Below are positions 1 through 4,847 of a stretch of DNA of 9,245 nt, one piece after another. The notes beneath the pieces are model-generated. The model was not told where the DNA came from, searched no databases, and saw only the letters and a list, made by a program, of their open reading frames with translations. This stretch comes from JANWHZ01 sp964527385. Its GTDB lineage: Bacteria; Patescibacteriota; Saccharimonadia; Saccharimonadales; UBA4665. The stretch spans positions 1-9,245 of the forward strand of contig CAZGPZ010000042.1 in NCBI GenBank assembly GCA_964527385.1. The letters run 5' to 3'. A program made the position numbers and the translations under genes. Each line of letters begins with the position of its first letter. Position 1 is the first letter of the stretch.

Positions 1-442
1 CATATGTTGCCGCCATGGCGACGATCAAAACAGCCACAGCGTTCACTGCAAACCGCGAGGTCAACATGCCACGCTGCTTGAGCCGGAAAAATATGAGCAC
101 GCACGCTACGACAATAATCCCGAAAAATAAACAGTCTACCAAATACGGCAGCGGATATACGGCGCTGCGGCAATCGTGGTCGTTCCAGTCGTCGTATTCG
201 AACGCTAACGGCCATCCAGACTTCATCGTGTTCGTATGTGTGTAGTCGTCCGTCGCGCATGCCTTGACGTTTTTCGGCTCAAGCGAGTCATGTATCCCCG
301 GGCTTGGAAATGGTAATAAGCCCATGGCCCCGCTTGGCTTGTACCCCTCGTCATATACTTGCCAGGTAATAGCCAGGCTCATGATCGGTACGACTATCAC
401 CAGAAGAACGCCCGCCGTGACAAAGATTGCTTTCTTGCTCAT
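1..442 (-). CDS. Membrane protein of unknown function (3' part missing)
   Basis: The minus-strand frame is open from ATG at 442 to the window edge, giving 147 residues without a stop; the C-terminus lies outside. I do not recognise the family. Visible features are a hydrophobic segment at about residues 5-27 (a membrane anchor or uncleaved signal), a polar loop at about 28-98 rich in Asp, Tyr and Trp with cysteines at about 62 and 91 that could form a disulfide, a second hydrophobic helix at about 100-120 followed by a basic FRLKQR stretch, and the start of a third hydrophobic segment from about 132. This suggests an outward-facing loop between helices 1 and 2. The start is chosen because an extended -10 box ends six bases before the ATG and the hydrophobic N-terminus begins right after MSKK. 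The protein frame is convincing; the function is unknown. Confidence 0.7.
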   Translation of the reverse strand, partial: MSKKAIFVTAGVLLVIVVPIMSLAITWQVYDEGYKPSGAMGLLPFPSPGIHDSLEPKNVKACATDDYTHTNTMKSGWPLAFEYDDWNDHDCRSAVYPLPYLVDCLFFGIIVVACVLIFFRLKQRGMLTSRFAVNAVAVLIVAMAATY

Positions 443-448
443 GCCGCA

Positions 449-457
449 AGTATACCA
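449..457 (-). promoter_or_regulatory. Extended -10 promoter, leaderless start of the membrane protein gene
   Basis: On the minus strand the sequence is TGG TATACT, then six bases (tgcggc), then the ATG at 442. No convincing -35 box is present, and the extended TG motif could compensate. No Shine-Dalgarno site fits between the predicted transcription start and the ATG, so the message is probably leaderless. Confidence 0.6.
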
Positions 458-550
458 GCCCTATAGGTTGCCTGCATGGCTAACCCTTCATACATTTAAT
501 ACCGACAAACTATAGAGAAAATGCACCAATGTATAGCGCGGATACAATAA

Positions 551-1033
551 CTACTTGCTTAGCGAAAAGGTTCTGATAATTTTTCTGCGGTTTATATCGT
601 TGCGTGGAAACATGTCTACAAGCGTGAAATTATCAATCATGATGGTCTGGCTATCAAAAAGACGTGCCTTTGCCTGGATAGTCGCGTGCGGTCGGTAGCC
701 GTCAGCCATGAACTTGGGCTCATCATACGTCGCTCCCAACTTTGAGGCCATGCCCGATAGGTCGCGGTGCATAGCGATAATATTTTTGCTCGGCTCGATA
801 AGGGAAACAGCTATATTGTCATGCGGACCAAACCGGGCTTCGCCGTTGGTCACTACGCTAAACTGCCTTACGCTCTTAGCGTACAGAATTAGATCTTTGA
901 TTAATTCGCCGATAGGTTGGGCAAGCGTAAAGTTTGCAAGCAACGTTATATGTAGCGGCCACTCAGATGCCGGGAATTCTTCATCCACAGTCGATATATC
1001 AACAAAGTGAGCGATTACATACTTTTGTGACAT
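551..1033 (-). CDS. 2H phosphoesterase / 2'-5' RNA ligase-like protein
   Basis: A 160-residue protein with the two HxT motifs that define the 2H phosphoesterase superfamily: HIT at about residues 28-30 (context WPLHITLL) and HAT at about 116-118 (context GYRPHATIQ). In known members the two histidines and threonines face each other in a bilobal fold and act on 2',3'-cyclic phosphodiester or 2'-5' RNA linkages; RNA end repair or processing is therefore the likely role, but the substrate cannot be read from sequence. Length is typical of the family. An earlier in-frame ATG at 1069 would add 12 residues, but it lies upstream of an extended -10 box that ends six bases before ATG 1033, so 1033 is the better start. 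The gene is divergent from the exonuclease gene at 1165, and both may act in RNA turnover. Confidence 0.8.
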   Translation of the reverse strand: MSQKYVIAHFVDISTVDEEFPASEWPLHITLLANFTLAQPIGELIKDLILYAKSVRQFSVVTNGEARFGPHDNIAVSLIEPSKNIIAMHRDLSGMASKLGATYDEPKFMADGYRPHATIQAKARLFDSQTIMIDNFTLVDMFPRNDINRRKIIRTFSLSK

Positions 1034-1039
1034 GAGCCT

Positions 1040-1048
1040 ACTATAGCA
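1040..1048 (-). promoter_or_regulatory. Extended -10 promoter, leaderless start of the 2H phosphoesterase gene
   Basis: The minus strand reads TGC TATAGT, six bases (aggctc), then ATG at 1033. It shares a short GAAAGCATTTTTG / GGAAGCATTTTTG-like upstream stretch with the promoter of the hydrolase gene starting at 2672, which might be coincidence. Confidence 0.6.
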
Positions 1049-1152
1049 AAGACCCAAAAATGCTTTCATCTTCGAAAAGTTGGATTGTCGTGCAAAATTC
1101 TTGGAAGGCCATGGCAGGCTTCAGCAGCTGATATTAGGATCTCTAGACCTGT

Positions 1153-1158
1153 TATAAT
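1153..1158 (+). promoter_or_regulatory. Extended -10 promoter (TGTTATAAT), leaderless exonuclease start
   Basis: A perfect TATAAT preceded by TGT (1150-1152), followed by six bases (cgcagc) and ATG at 1165. No usable Shine-Dalgarno site can lie in the transcript, so translation probably begins at the very 5' end. It faces away from the promoter at 1040-1048 across a 131-bp divergent gap. Confidence 0.7.
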
Positions 1159-1164
1159 CGCAGC

Positions 1165-1734
1165 ATGCTAGATGATAACCAAATATATGTAATTGTAGAT
1201 ATCGAAGCTGATGGCCCAACTCCGGGTTTATTCTCAATGCTCAGTATAGGGGCAGTTGCAACAACCAAGGATGTGGAAATCGCACGTTTTTATCGCAAGA
1301 TTTCGCCGATGGCTGCCGCTGGTCAAAACCCAAATACGATGAGCTGGTGGAAAACACAACCTGAAGCTTGGGCTGAAGTAACTGCAAACGCAGAAAGTCC
1401 TGAAATAGTAATGCCGGATTTTCACAAATGGCTTGAAAAGCTCGGTAAAAATCCAGTTCTCGTAGCCCACCCAATAGCATTTGATTACACCTTTGTTAGC
1501 TGGTATTTGTATAAGTTTGTTGGTACAAATCTATTCGCTGATAGCAAAGATGATCCCAAGACACTCGATTTGAAATCGTATATTTCAGCAAAATATGGCA
1601 AATCAATTGATGCATCTGCGGTAAGCAAGCTGCCGAAAGAGTTATTAGAAGGTTCTCCTGAACATTCACATAAAGCCATTGATGATGCCATAGGATACGC
1701 TGCTGTCCTGCGAAATATCTTAAAGGATAATTAA
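1165..1734 (+). CDS. DEDDh-family 3'-5' exonuclease
   Basis: A 189-residue protein with the motifs of a DEDDh exonuclease (RNase T/DnaQ fold). Exo I is VDIEADGPT with Asp12 and Glu14; Exo II is HPIAFDY with Asp107; Exo III is HKAIDDA with His169 and Asp174 (H-x4-D). These four acidic residues bind two metal ions and the histidine activates water. The substitution of the usual N/H-x3-D context in Exo II by AHPIAFDY, and the WWKTQPEAW stretch at about 61-69, are reminiscent of the small exoribonuclease group that includes mycobacterial Rv2179c. Substrate, RNA or DNA, cannot be decided. The gene is single-domain, with no helicase or polymerase fusion. It is divergent from the 2H phosphoesterase and convergent with the hydrolase gene. 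Confidence 0.85.
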   Translation: MLDDNQIYVIVDIEADGPTPGLFSMLSIGAVATTKDVEIARFYRKISPMAAAGQNPNTMSWWKTQPEAWAEVTANAESPEIVMPDFHKWLEKLGKNPVLVAHPIAFDYTFVSWYLYKFVGTNLFADSKDDPKTLDLKSYISAKYGKSIDASAVSKLPKELLEGSPEHSHKAIDDAIGYAAVLRNILKDN

Positions 1735-1779
1735 GCCATTGGTGCTTAGACCGAAGCGGTTGATAATGAAAGCCTCTAG

Positions 1780-1932
1780 TTTTTGAGAGGGTACAATTCG
1801 AACCTGAGTCGCATCTGGATAAGTAATTTTGAAAGGCCGTGCGCCGAAAAGTTAGCACCTATTTATCATGAATTTCTGCATTGGCAGGAAATCATGGACA
1901 AAGATCCCGCAAGCTTTATGCTTCGCTTTTGA
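1780..1932 (+). pseudogene. Possible small ORF or gene remnant in the 1735-1958 gap
   Basis: This gap has no clear gene. One plus frame is open for 50 codons after a TAG at 1777-1779 and reads as a plausible polar/aromatic peptide (RIWISNFERPCAEK then YHEFLHWQEIMDKDP) ending at TGA 1930-1932. There is no ATG early in it; TTG at 1783 is the only conventional start. A TACAAT box at 1792-1797 lies six bases before an in-frame CTG at 1804, the spacing seen at the leaderless genes here, so a start mutated from ATG or a CTG start is conceivable. It may equally be chance. Confidence 0.2.
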
Positions 1933-1940
1933 TACGCGGT

Positions 1941-1967
1941 AACAAATAAAAACCAGCACTAGGGCTG
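1941..1967 (-). terminator. Possible weak intrinsic terminator of the hydrolase gene
   Basis: On the minus strand a short stem (CAGC...GCTG, 1954-1967) overlaps the stop codon at 1959-1961 and is followed by GGTTTTTATTTG. The stem is only four to five pairs, so strength is doubtful. Confidence 0.3.
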
Positions 1968-2672
1968 AAAAGATCTGACTATAAAGTCGACGCTCTTGTT
2001 GATGATCTCTTCAGATTGCTCATACGTCCATGAACTATGTTTGTATCCTTCAAAATTCTCAAGCGTATGATTTTGTTGCGCGGTTTCCATGATCTTCTTC
2101 CTATTCGCTTCATCGACGTATTCATCAGCCGAGCATTGCACGATGTATGCGGGTGCGTTTACACTAGATAGCCGATCGCCGACGCGCGTGTTATGCGCTT
2201 CCTGCCAGAATGATGCCCGGACAATTTGGCCACCCTCTTCTATAATCCCACTCTCAGGTGCATGAAACTCATCAACGCTTGCGTCGGGCACCCATGCTAC
2301 CATAGCAACAACACCTCTTAATTCCGCTGCGCACACGATAGCCGTGGATGCGCCCATGCTTTGCCCAAATAATGCAACCCGAAAACCTTTGCGAATATAT
2401 TCTTGGAAAATGGCTTTAGTTGTTGCTATCCAATCGTCAAAGCTTGAATCAAGGAAATCTCCCTCCGAGTTTCCGCTTCCGTACTGATCAAACCGAAGAC
2501 TCGAAATACCACGCTCCGCCAGCTTGCGAGCTGCACGTACAAAGAAACGATTTGGTCCAATGGTACTGCTACGGTAACCGTGACAATAAATTACTAGGCC
2601 TTTACCGCCAGCATCAGTGAAGGCAGTCGCTATCTTATGACCGTTATAGGTCACTGTTTGCGTAGTTTCCAT
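1959..2672 (-). CDS. Alpha/beta hydrolase (serine hydrolase, probable esterase/acylhydrolase)
   Basis: A 237-residue single-domain alpha/beta hydrolase. HGYRSS at about 31-36 is the HG oxyanion-hole motif, FDQYGSGNSEG at about 61-71 matches the conserved loop after strand 4, GQSMGAS at about 103-109 is the nucleophile elbow with Ser105, the acid is probably Asp183 in SADEYVD, and His212 in YKHSSW completes the triad. No signal peptide or membrane helix is visible, so it should act in the cytoplasm. The family includes carboxylesterases, acylglycerol lipases and peptidases; nothing here picks one. The start is ATG 2672, supported by an extended -10 box six bases upstream. The gene stands alone, convergent with the exonuclease gene. 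Confidence 0.85.
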   Translation of the reverse strand: METTQTVTYNGHKIATAFTDAGGKGLVIYCHGYRSSTIGPNRFFVRAARKLAERGISSLRFDQYGSGNSEGDFLDSSFDDWIATTKAIFQEYIRKGFRVALFGQSMGASTAIVCAAELRGVVAMVAWVPDASVDEFHAPESGIIEEGGQIVRASFWQEAHNTRVGDRLSSVNAPAYIVQCSADEYVDEANRKKIMETAQQNHTLENFEGYKHSSWTYEQSEEIINKSVDFIVRSFQP

Positions 2673-2678
2673 AAGCTT

Positions 2679-2687
2679 ACTATAACA
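2679..2687 (-). promoter_or_regulatory. Extended -10 promoter, leaderless hydrolase start
   Basis: The minus strand reads TGT TATAGT, six bases (aagctt), then ATG at 2672. The -35 region is poorly conserved. Confidence 0.6.
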
Positions 2688-2756
2688 AAAATGCTTCCGA
2701 AGAAGTCTTTAAGGGTAAGCAGTTTGGAGGGCTTGAGTGGGTTCGCTAAGCTCTTC

Positions 2757-2850
2757 CGCAGCGGCGTGCTCGGTGCGAGCACCTGCGCGCGTCCTCGAAT
2801 ATCGAATCTCACGACTACGTGTCTTTGCTTCGCAAATCCACTGTCGTAAG
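2757..2850. other. Hairpin-rich non-coding stretch beside tRNA-Lys
   Basis: The 2688-2871 interval has no credible gene. It holds a perfect hairpin GTGCTCG-gtg-CGAGCAC (2766-2782) and an interrupted longer hairpin built from ACGAC/GTCGT (2811-2815 with 2843-2847), GTG/CAC (2819-2821 with 2839-2841) and TTTGC-ttc-GCAAA (2824-2836). If transcribed on the plus strand it would end at the terminator at 2872-2909, so an unrecognised small RNA is possible. I saw no clear promoter for it. A dispersed palindromic repeat is the other reading. Confidence 0.3.
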
Positions 2851-2871
2851 CCCAGTCTCAATGAACTCACC

Positions 2872-2909
2872 AAAGAAAATACCCCGCCTTTGGCTGGGGT
2901 ATTTTCTTT
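2872..2909. terminator. Strong, probably bidirectional intrinsic terminator after tRNA-Lys
   Basis: A long inverted repeat: AAAGAAAATACCCC (2872-2885) pairs with GGGGTATTTTCTTT (2896-2909), with an inner GCC-ttt-GGC (2886-2894). On each strand the 3' arm is T-rich, so it can stop transcription both ways. It begins at the CCA end of the minus-strand tRNA and would end the tRNA transcript; on the plus strand it would stop any transcript coming from the 2700-2870 stretch. Confidence 0.8.
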
Positions 2910-2985
2910 GGAGGGCCCAGTGGGGCTCGAACCCACGACACTCTGCTTAAGAGGCAGATGCTCTAACCAACTGAGCTATGGGCCC
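2909..2985 (-). tRNA. tRNA-Lys, anticodon CUU
   Basis: A complete cloverleaf on the minus strand, 77 nt including an encoded CCA (2911-2909). The acceptor stem GGGCCCA pairs with TGGGCCC, the D stem is GCTC/GAGC around AGTTGGTTA, the anticodon stem TCTGC/GCAGA encloses loop CTCTTAA giving anticodon CTT (reads AAG), and the T stem GTGGG/CCCAC encloses TTCGAGC. The variable loop is five bases. The discriminator base (position 73, at 2912) is U rather than the A found in E. coli and Bacillus tRNA-Lys. The terminator begins at the 3' end. No good promoter lies directly before the 5' end, so the tRNA may be cut from a longer transcript starting further upstream (see 2986-3230). Confidence 0.95.
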
Positions 2986-2988
2986 TCA

Positions 2989-3131
2989 TCGTCGGAACCT
3001 ACGCCTTGGCCTCGTTTTGCCGTATGCGGCAAAAGCTTCGGCTTGCGGCTATGTTCCTCCTCTCAGTTTTCCAAACGGTCGACTACGCTCCCTGGTTTGA
3101 AAAACTGGTTTAGAACAACATCTTCCGACGA
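2989..3131 (-). ncRNA. Candidate structured RNA directly upstream of tRNA-Lys
   Basis: No credible plus-strand gene lies in 2986-3269. The stretch has nested complementarity: a nine-base closing stem TCGTCGGAA/TTCCGACGA joins 2989-2997 to 3123-3131; inside it are TTTTGCCG-tatg-CGGCAAAA (3015-3034), an overlapping small AAGC-TTCG-GCTT stem (3033-3044), a 13-bp stem with one mismatch (3064-3076 with 3095-3107), and ATGTT/AACAT (3117-3121 with 3051-3055) prolonging it. A further CGCCT-ttc-AGGCG hairpin lies at 3155-3167. Both strands could form these, but the minus strand is favoured because a TGCTAAAGT box (3225-3233) could start a transcript that reads on into the tRNA and its terminator. It matches no RNA family that I recognise; SRP RNA, tmRNA and RNase P signature motifs are absent. 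Confidence 0.3.
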
Positions 3132-3224
3132 GCCTTGCGCAGTAAATTCGCGTTCGCCTTTCAGGCGTACCGGCACTTTTCTTTGCTTGGACCGCCAGAG
3201 CCTAGCTGCAAATGCAACACAAGA

Positions 3225-3233
3225 ACTTTAGCA
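3225..3233 (-). promoter_or_regulatory. Possible extended -10 promoter for the tRNA-Lys unit
   Basis: The minus strand reads TGC TAAAGT, predicting a transcript start near 3218. A 51-codon minus frame (3218-3063, ending TGA) is open from that point but begins with GTT, not a normal start codon, so I do not call it a gene. Confidence 0.3.
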
Positions 3234-3247
3234 AATTACCTCTGTTT

Positions 3248-3275
3248 TTGCAAGGTTTGGGAGATTTGGTATAGT
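3248..3275 (+). promoter_or_regulatory. Promoter of the small membrane protein gene (-35 TTGCAA, extended -10)
   Basis: TTGCAA at 3248-3253, a 16-base spacer, and TATAGT at 3270-3275 preceded by TGG. The predicted start near 3282 leaves a leader of about 22 bases that carries a Shine-Dalgarno site, unlike the leaderless genes around it. Confidence 0.6.
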
Positions 3276-3292
3276 GAAGCGTATACATAATT

Positions 3293-3299
3293 GGAGAGG
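3293..3299 (+). promoter_or_regulatory. Shine-Dalgarno site deciding the start at 3304
   Basis: GGAGAGG lies four bases before the ATG. It shows that the host uses Shine-Dalgarno initiation as well as leaderless initiation. Confidence 0.6.
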
Positions 3300-3303
3300 T
3301 AAC

Positions 3304-3663
3304 ATGCAGAACGCGAAACCGTTAGAATTCAAAGGGACGCCGGGCGGGTATTTCGTACTAGGGATCGTTAGCTTCTTTCTCGCGTACATTCCCTTATTCG
3401 GCTGGGCATTTTTGTTCAATTACGCCATGGAATGGTTCGCTGACAACACGCTCGTGAACGGGAAGCGGGTGAAGTACTCCGCTGAGTACGGGGAAACACT
3501 CGGCTTCGTATTTGTAAATGGCGTCCTGCTAGTCGTTACCTTCGGTATTTATGTCATCTGGTTTGGGCCCAAGATGTACCGGTATGTAGCTAACCATACG
3601 CAATATACAGATGCGGTACCAACGCCGGTGGGCGCTCCTCAGCCTGCAACGCCTGCCCAATAA
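3304..3663 (+). CDS. Small two-helix membrane protein, DUF898/YjgN-like
   Basis: A 119-residue protein. Hydrophobic helices span about residues 16-41 and 66-88, separated by a polar loop (NTLVNGKRVKYSAEYG), and a Pro/Ala-rich tail (about 105-119) follows. The pattern TFGIYVIWFGPKMYRYVANHTQY at about 79-101 resembles the repeated L/F-G-I-Y-x-x-W...R-Y...H-T element of DUF898 (YjgN) and related small domains such as DUF6693; the exact family is uncertain. Function is unknown; it should sit in the cytoplasmic membrane. The start is ATG 3304, preceded by GGAGAGG at 3293-3299. A GTG at 3274 in the same frame lies inside the -10 box and is rejected. The folD gene begins 43 bases after its stop. Confidence 0.7.
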   Translation: MQNAKPLEFKGTPGGYFVLGIVSFFLAYIPLFGWAFLFNYAMEWFADNTLVNGKRVKYSAEYGETLGFVFVNGVLLVVTFGIYVIWFGPKMYRYVANHTQYTDAVPTPVGAPQPATPAQ

Positions 3664-3690
3664 CATTTCTCCAAACCCCAAACAGTTACT

Positions 3691-3699
3691 TGGTATAAT
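3691..3699 (+). promoter_or_regulatory. Extended -10 promoter (TGGTATAAT), leaderless folD start
   Basis: TGG plus a consensus TATAAT at 3694-3699, then seven bases (gcagggg) and ATG at 3707. The GGGG just before the ATG would fall upstream of the predicted transcript start, so it cannot serve as a ribosome site. The upstream gene ends at 3663, so folD has its own promoter. Confidence 0.7.
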
Positions 3700-3706
3700 G
3701 CAGGGG

Positions 3707-4516
3707 ATGAAAGAACTGAACGGCCGGGAGCTGGCTGAATATATCAAGGAACGCCAAGCGCACGATGTGCGGTCGCTGAGGCAGTCGCTGCACATCCAGC
3801 CAAAGCTTGCAATCGTCGTGACGGTCGACCACCCGGCGATCGAAGTCTACATGCGGATGAAAAAGCGCTACGGCGCGGATATCCTGGTCGACGTCGACGT
3901 GCACCGGATTGAACAAGCGGACGCGCCAGCATTGATCCAGCAATTGAATGAAGACACAACCGTGCACGGGATTATCGTGCAATTGCCATTGGCGGATCCG
4001 TCGCAAACCCAGGAGATTTGCGACCTGGTAGCGCCCGGGAAAGACGTCGACGCCCTCGGCGTGAATGCCACGCTGGACCCTGCCACGCCGCTAGCAATCC
4101 TGTGGTTATTGGCAGGGTATAATATCACGTTCGCAGGCAAAAATATCGTGTTGGTCGGGCGGGGCAAACTGGTCGGCGCGCCCCTGGAACGGATGCTGTT
4201 GGCATCAGGCTACGATGTGACGGTTGTTGACCGGGCAACCAAAGACCCGGGCGCCGTTATCCCTGGGGCTGACATTATTATCACGGCGACTGGCGTGCCG
4301 GGACTGATTACTGCCGCAATGATCAAGCAGGGCGCAGTTGTCGTGGACGCCGGCGTGGCTGGCGAGCAGGGCAAAACCGTCGGTGACTTGGCGCCTGACG
4401 TTTACGAACGCGACGACCTGACTATAACGCCTACAAAAGGCGGCGTCGGCCCGCTGACCATCTGCGCGCTTTTCGAGAACGTCATCCGCGCCGCCCGTGC
4501 AAGTATTGCCGCGTAA
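3707..4516 (+). CDS. folD: Bifunctional methylene-THF dehydrogenase / methenyl-THF cyclohydrolase
   Basis: FolD interconverts 5,10-methylene-, methenyl- and 10-formyl-tetrahydrofolate in the cytoplasm, supplying one-carbon units. The 269-residue product has the family layout. YMRMK gives the catalytic Tyr48 and Lys52; GIIVQLPL at about 88-95 is the first signature; PGKDVDALGVN at about 110-120 carries the KDVD acid; GRGKLVGAPL at about 151-160 is the nucleotide-binding loop (canonical GRSxxVGxP); TPTKGGVGPLT at about 241-251 is the second signature. Deviations: PCTP is replaced by DPATP, and the usual PGGVGP has Lys for Pro (KGGVGP). The protein is slightly shorter than the usual 280-290 residues, with a compact N-terminus. 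The start at 3707 follows a -10 box and gives MKELNGRELA, matching family N-termini; a frame-open extension to 3611 overlaps the previous gene. Bases 4372-4459 recur at 5653-5740. Confidence 0.95.
   Translation: MKELNGRELAEYIKERQAHDVRSLRQSLHIQPKLAIVVTVDHPAIEVYMRMKKRYGADILVDVDVHRIEQADAPALIQQLNEDTTVHGIIVQLPLADPSQTQEICDLVAPGKDVDALGVNATLDPATPLAILWLLAGYNITFAGKNIVLVGRGKLVGAPLERMLLASGYDVTVVDRATKDPGAVIPGADIIITATGVPGLITAAMIKQGAVVVDAGVAGEQGKTVGDLAPDVYERDDLTITPTKGGVGPLTICALFENVIRAARASIAA
4372..4459 (+). repeat. folD segment duplicated in the mosaic at 5653-5740 (parent copy)
   Basis: These 88 bases match 5653-5740 with five differences (83/88); the last 72 bases of the match contain only one. It encodes the stretch from GKTVGDLAP to GGVGPLT of FolD. 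Confidence 0.95.
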
Positions 4517-4569
4517 ACTTTTTTACATACAAAGCTGGCACGACATGCGAACATTCTTGCATAAATAAC

Positions 4570-4575
4570 AGGAGG
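4570..4575 (+). promoter_or_regulatory. Perfect Shine-Dalgarno AGGAGG for the 58-residue ORF
   Basis: AGGAGG lies eight bases before ATG 4584, the strongest ribosome site in the window. The promoter is unclear; TTGCATAAAT at about 4557-4566 is a weak -10-like candidate. Confidence 0.7.
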
Positions 4576-4583
4576 TTATTACT

Positions 4584-4760
4584 ATGGGTGAACATTTAAA
4601 TGTAGAGCAGAGCCAGGTCGGAGACGTCGAGAACGGAGGCGTACCGCAAGAACAACAAGAACGCGTAACGCTTTTTGAAGAATTAGCTGAGCCTACGGAG
4701 TATACAGCCATTAATATGTCTAACCATACGTCAGAGAAGCCTGATTACGACGATCAATAG
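4584..4760 (+). CDS. Small acidic protein (58 residues), unknown function
   Basis: The ORF from ATG 4584 to TAG 4758-4760 encodes 58 residues. It is strongly acidic and polar, rich in Glu, Gln, Asp and Asn (starts MGEHLNVEQSQVGDVENGG, ends EKPDYDDQ), with no hydrophobic segment and no cysteine, so it is probably soluble and largely disordered except for a possible short helix around ERVTLFEELAE. I do not recognise a family. The case for a real gene is the perfect AGGAGG at ideal spacing and a clean frame in a gap that is otherwise empty. It lies 67 bases after folD and 87 bases before the DUF6624 gene. Being under 60 codons it is easily missed by gene callers. Confidence 0.65.
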   Translation: MGEHLNVEQSQVGDVENGGVPQEQQERVTLFEELAEPTEYTAINMSNHTSEKPDYDDQ

Positions 4761-4825
4761 TTTTATCGTAAGTGGCCGCTTTTAGCAAAGTATCTCTAGG
4801 TGCCTGGTACCTGGCTGTAGCCTTT

Positions 4826-4834
4826 TGCTAGACT
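4826..4834 (+). promoter_or_regulatory. Extended -10 promoter of the DUF6624-like gene
   Basis: TGC TAGACT at 4826-4834 predicts a start near 4841, leaving a leader of about seven bases before GTG 4848. The AGGAAG at 4835-4840 resembles a Shine-Dalgarno site, but would be transcribed only from an upstream promoter. Confidence 0.4.
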
Positions 4835-4847
4835 AGGAAGTAATCAC

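Noticed and set aside
15..515. Two plus-strand frames at the left edge
   Set aside because: The minus frame from 442 to the edge is continuous, has membrane helices and its own promoter, so the plus frames are shadows or low-complexity openings.
3063..3065. TGA read as glycine (genetic code 25)
   Set aside because: Reading through this TGA would lengthen the minus frame, but murL ends in TGA overlapping the murD start at the expected family length, so TGA works as a stop here.
2737..3231. 164-codon plus-strand frame across the tRNA
   Set aside because: It runs antisense through the tRNA-Lys gene and its terminator; the GLEPTTLCLRGRCSNQLSY peptide is the familiar spurious translation of a tRNA complement.
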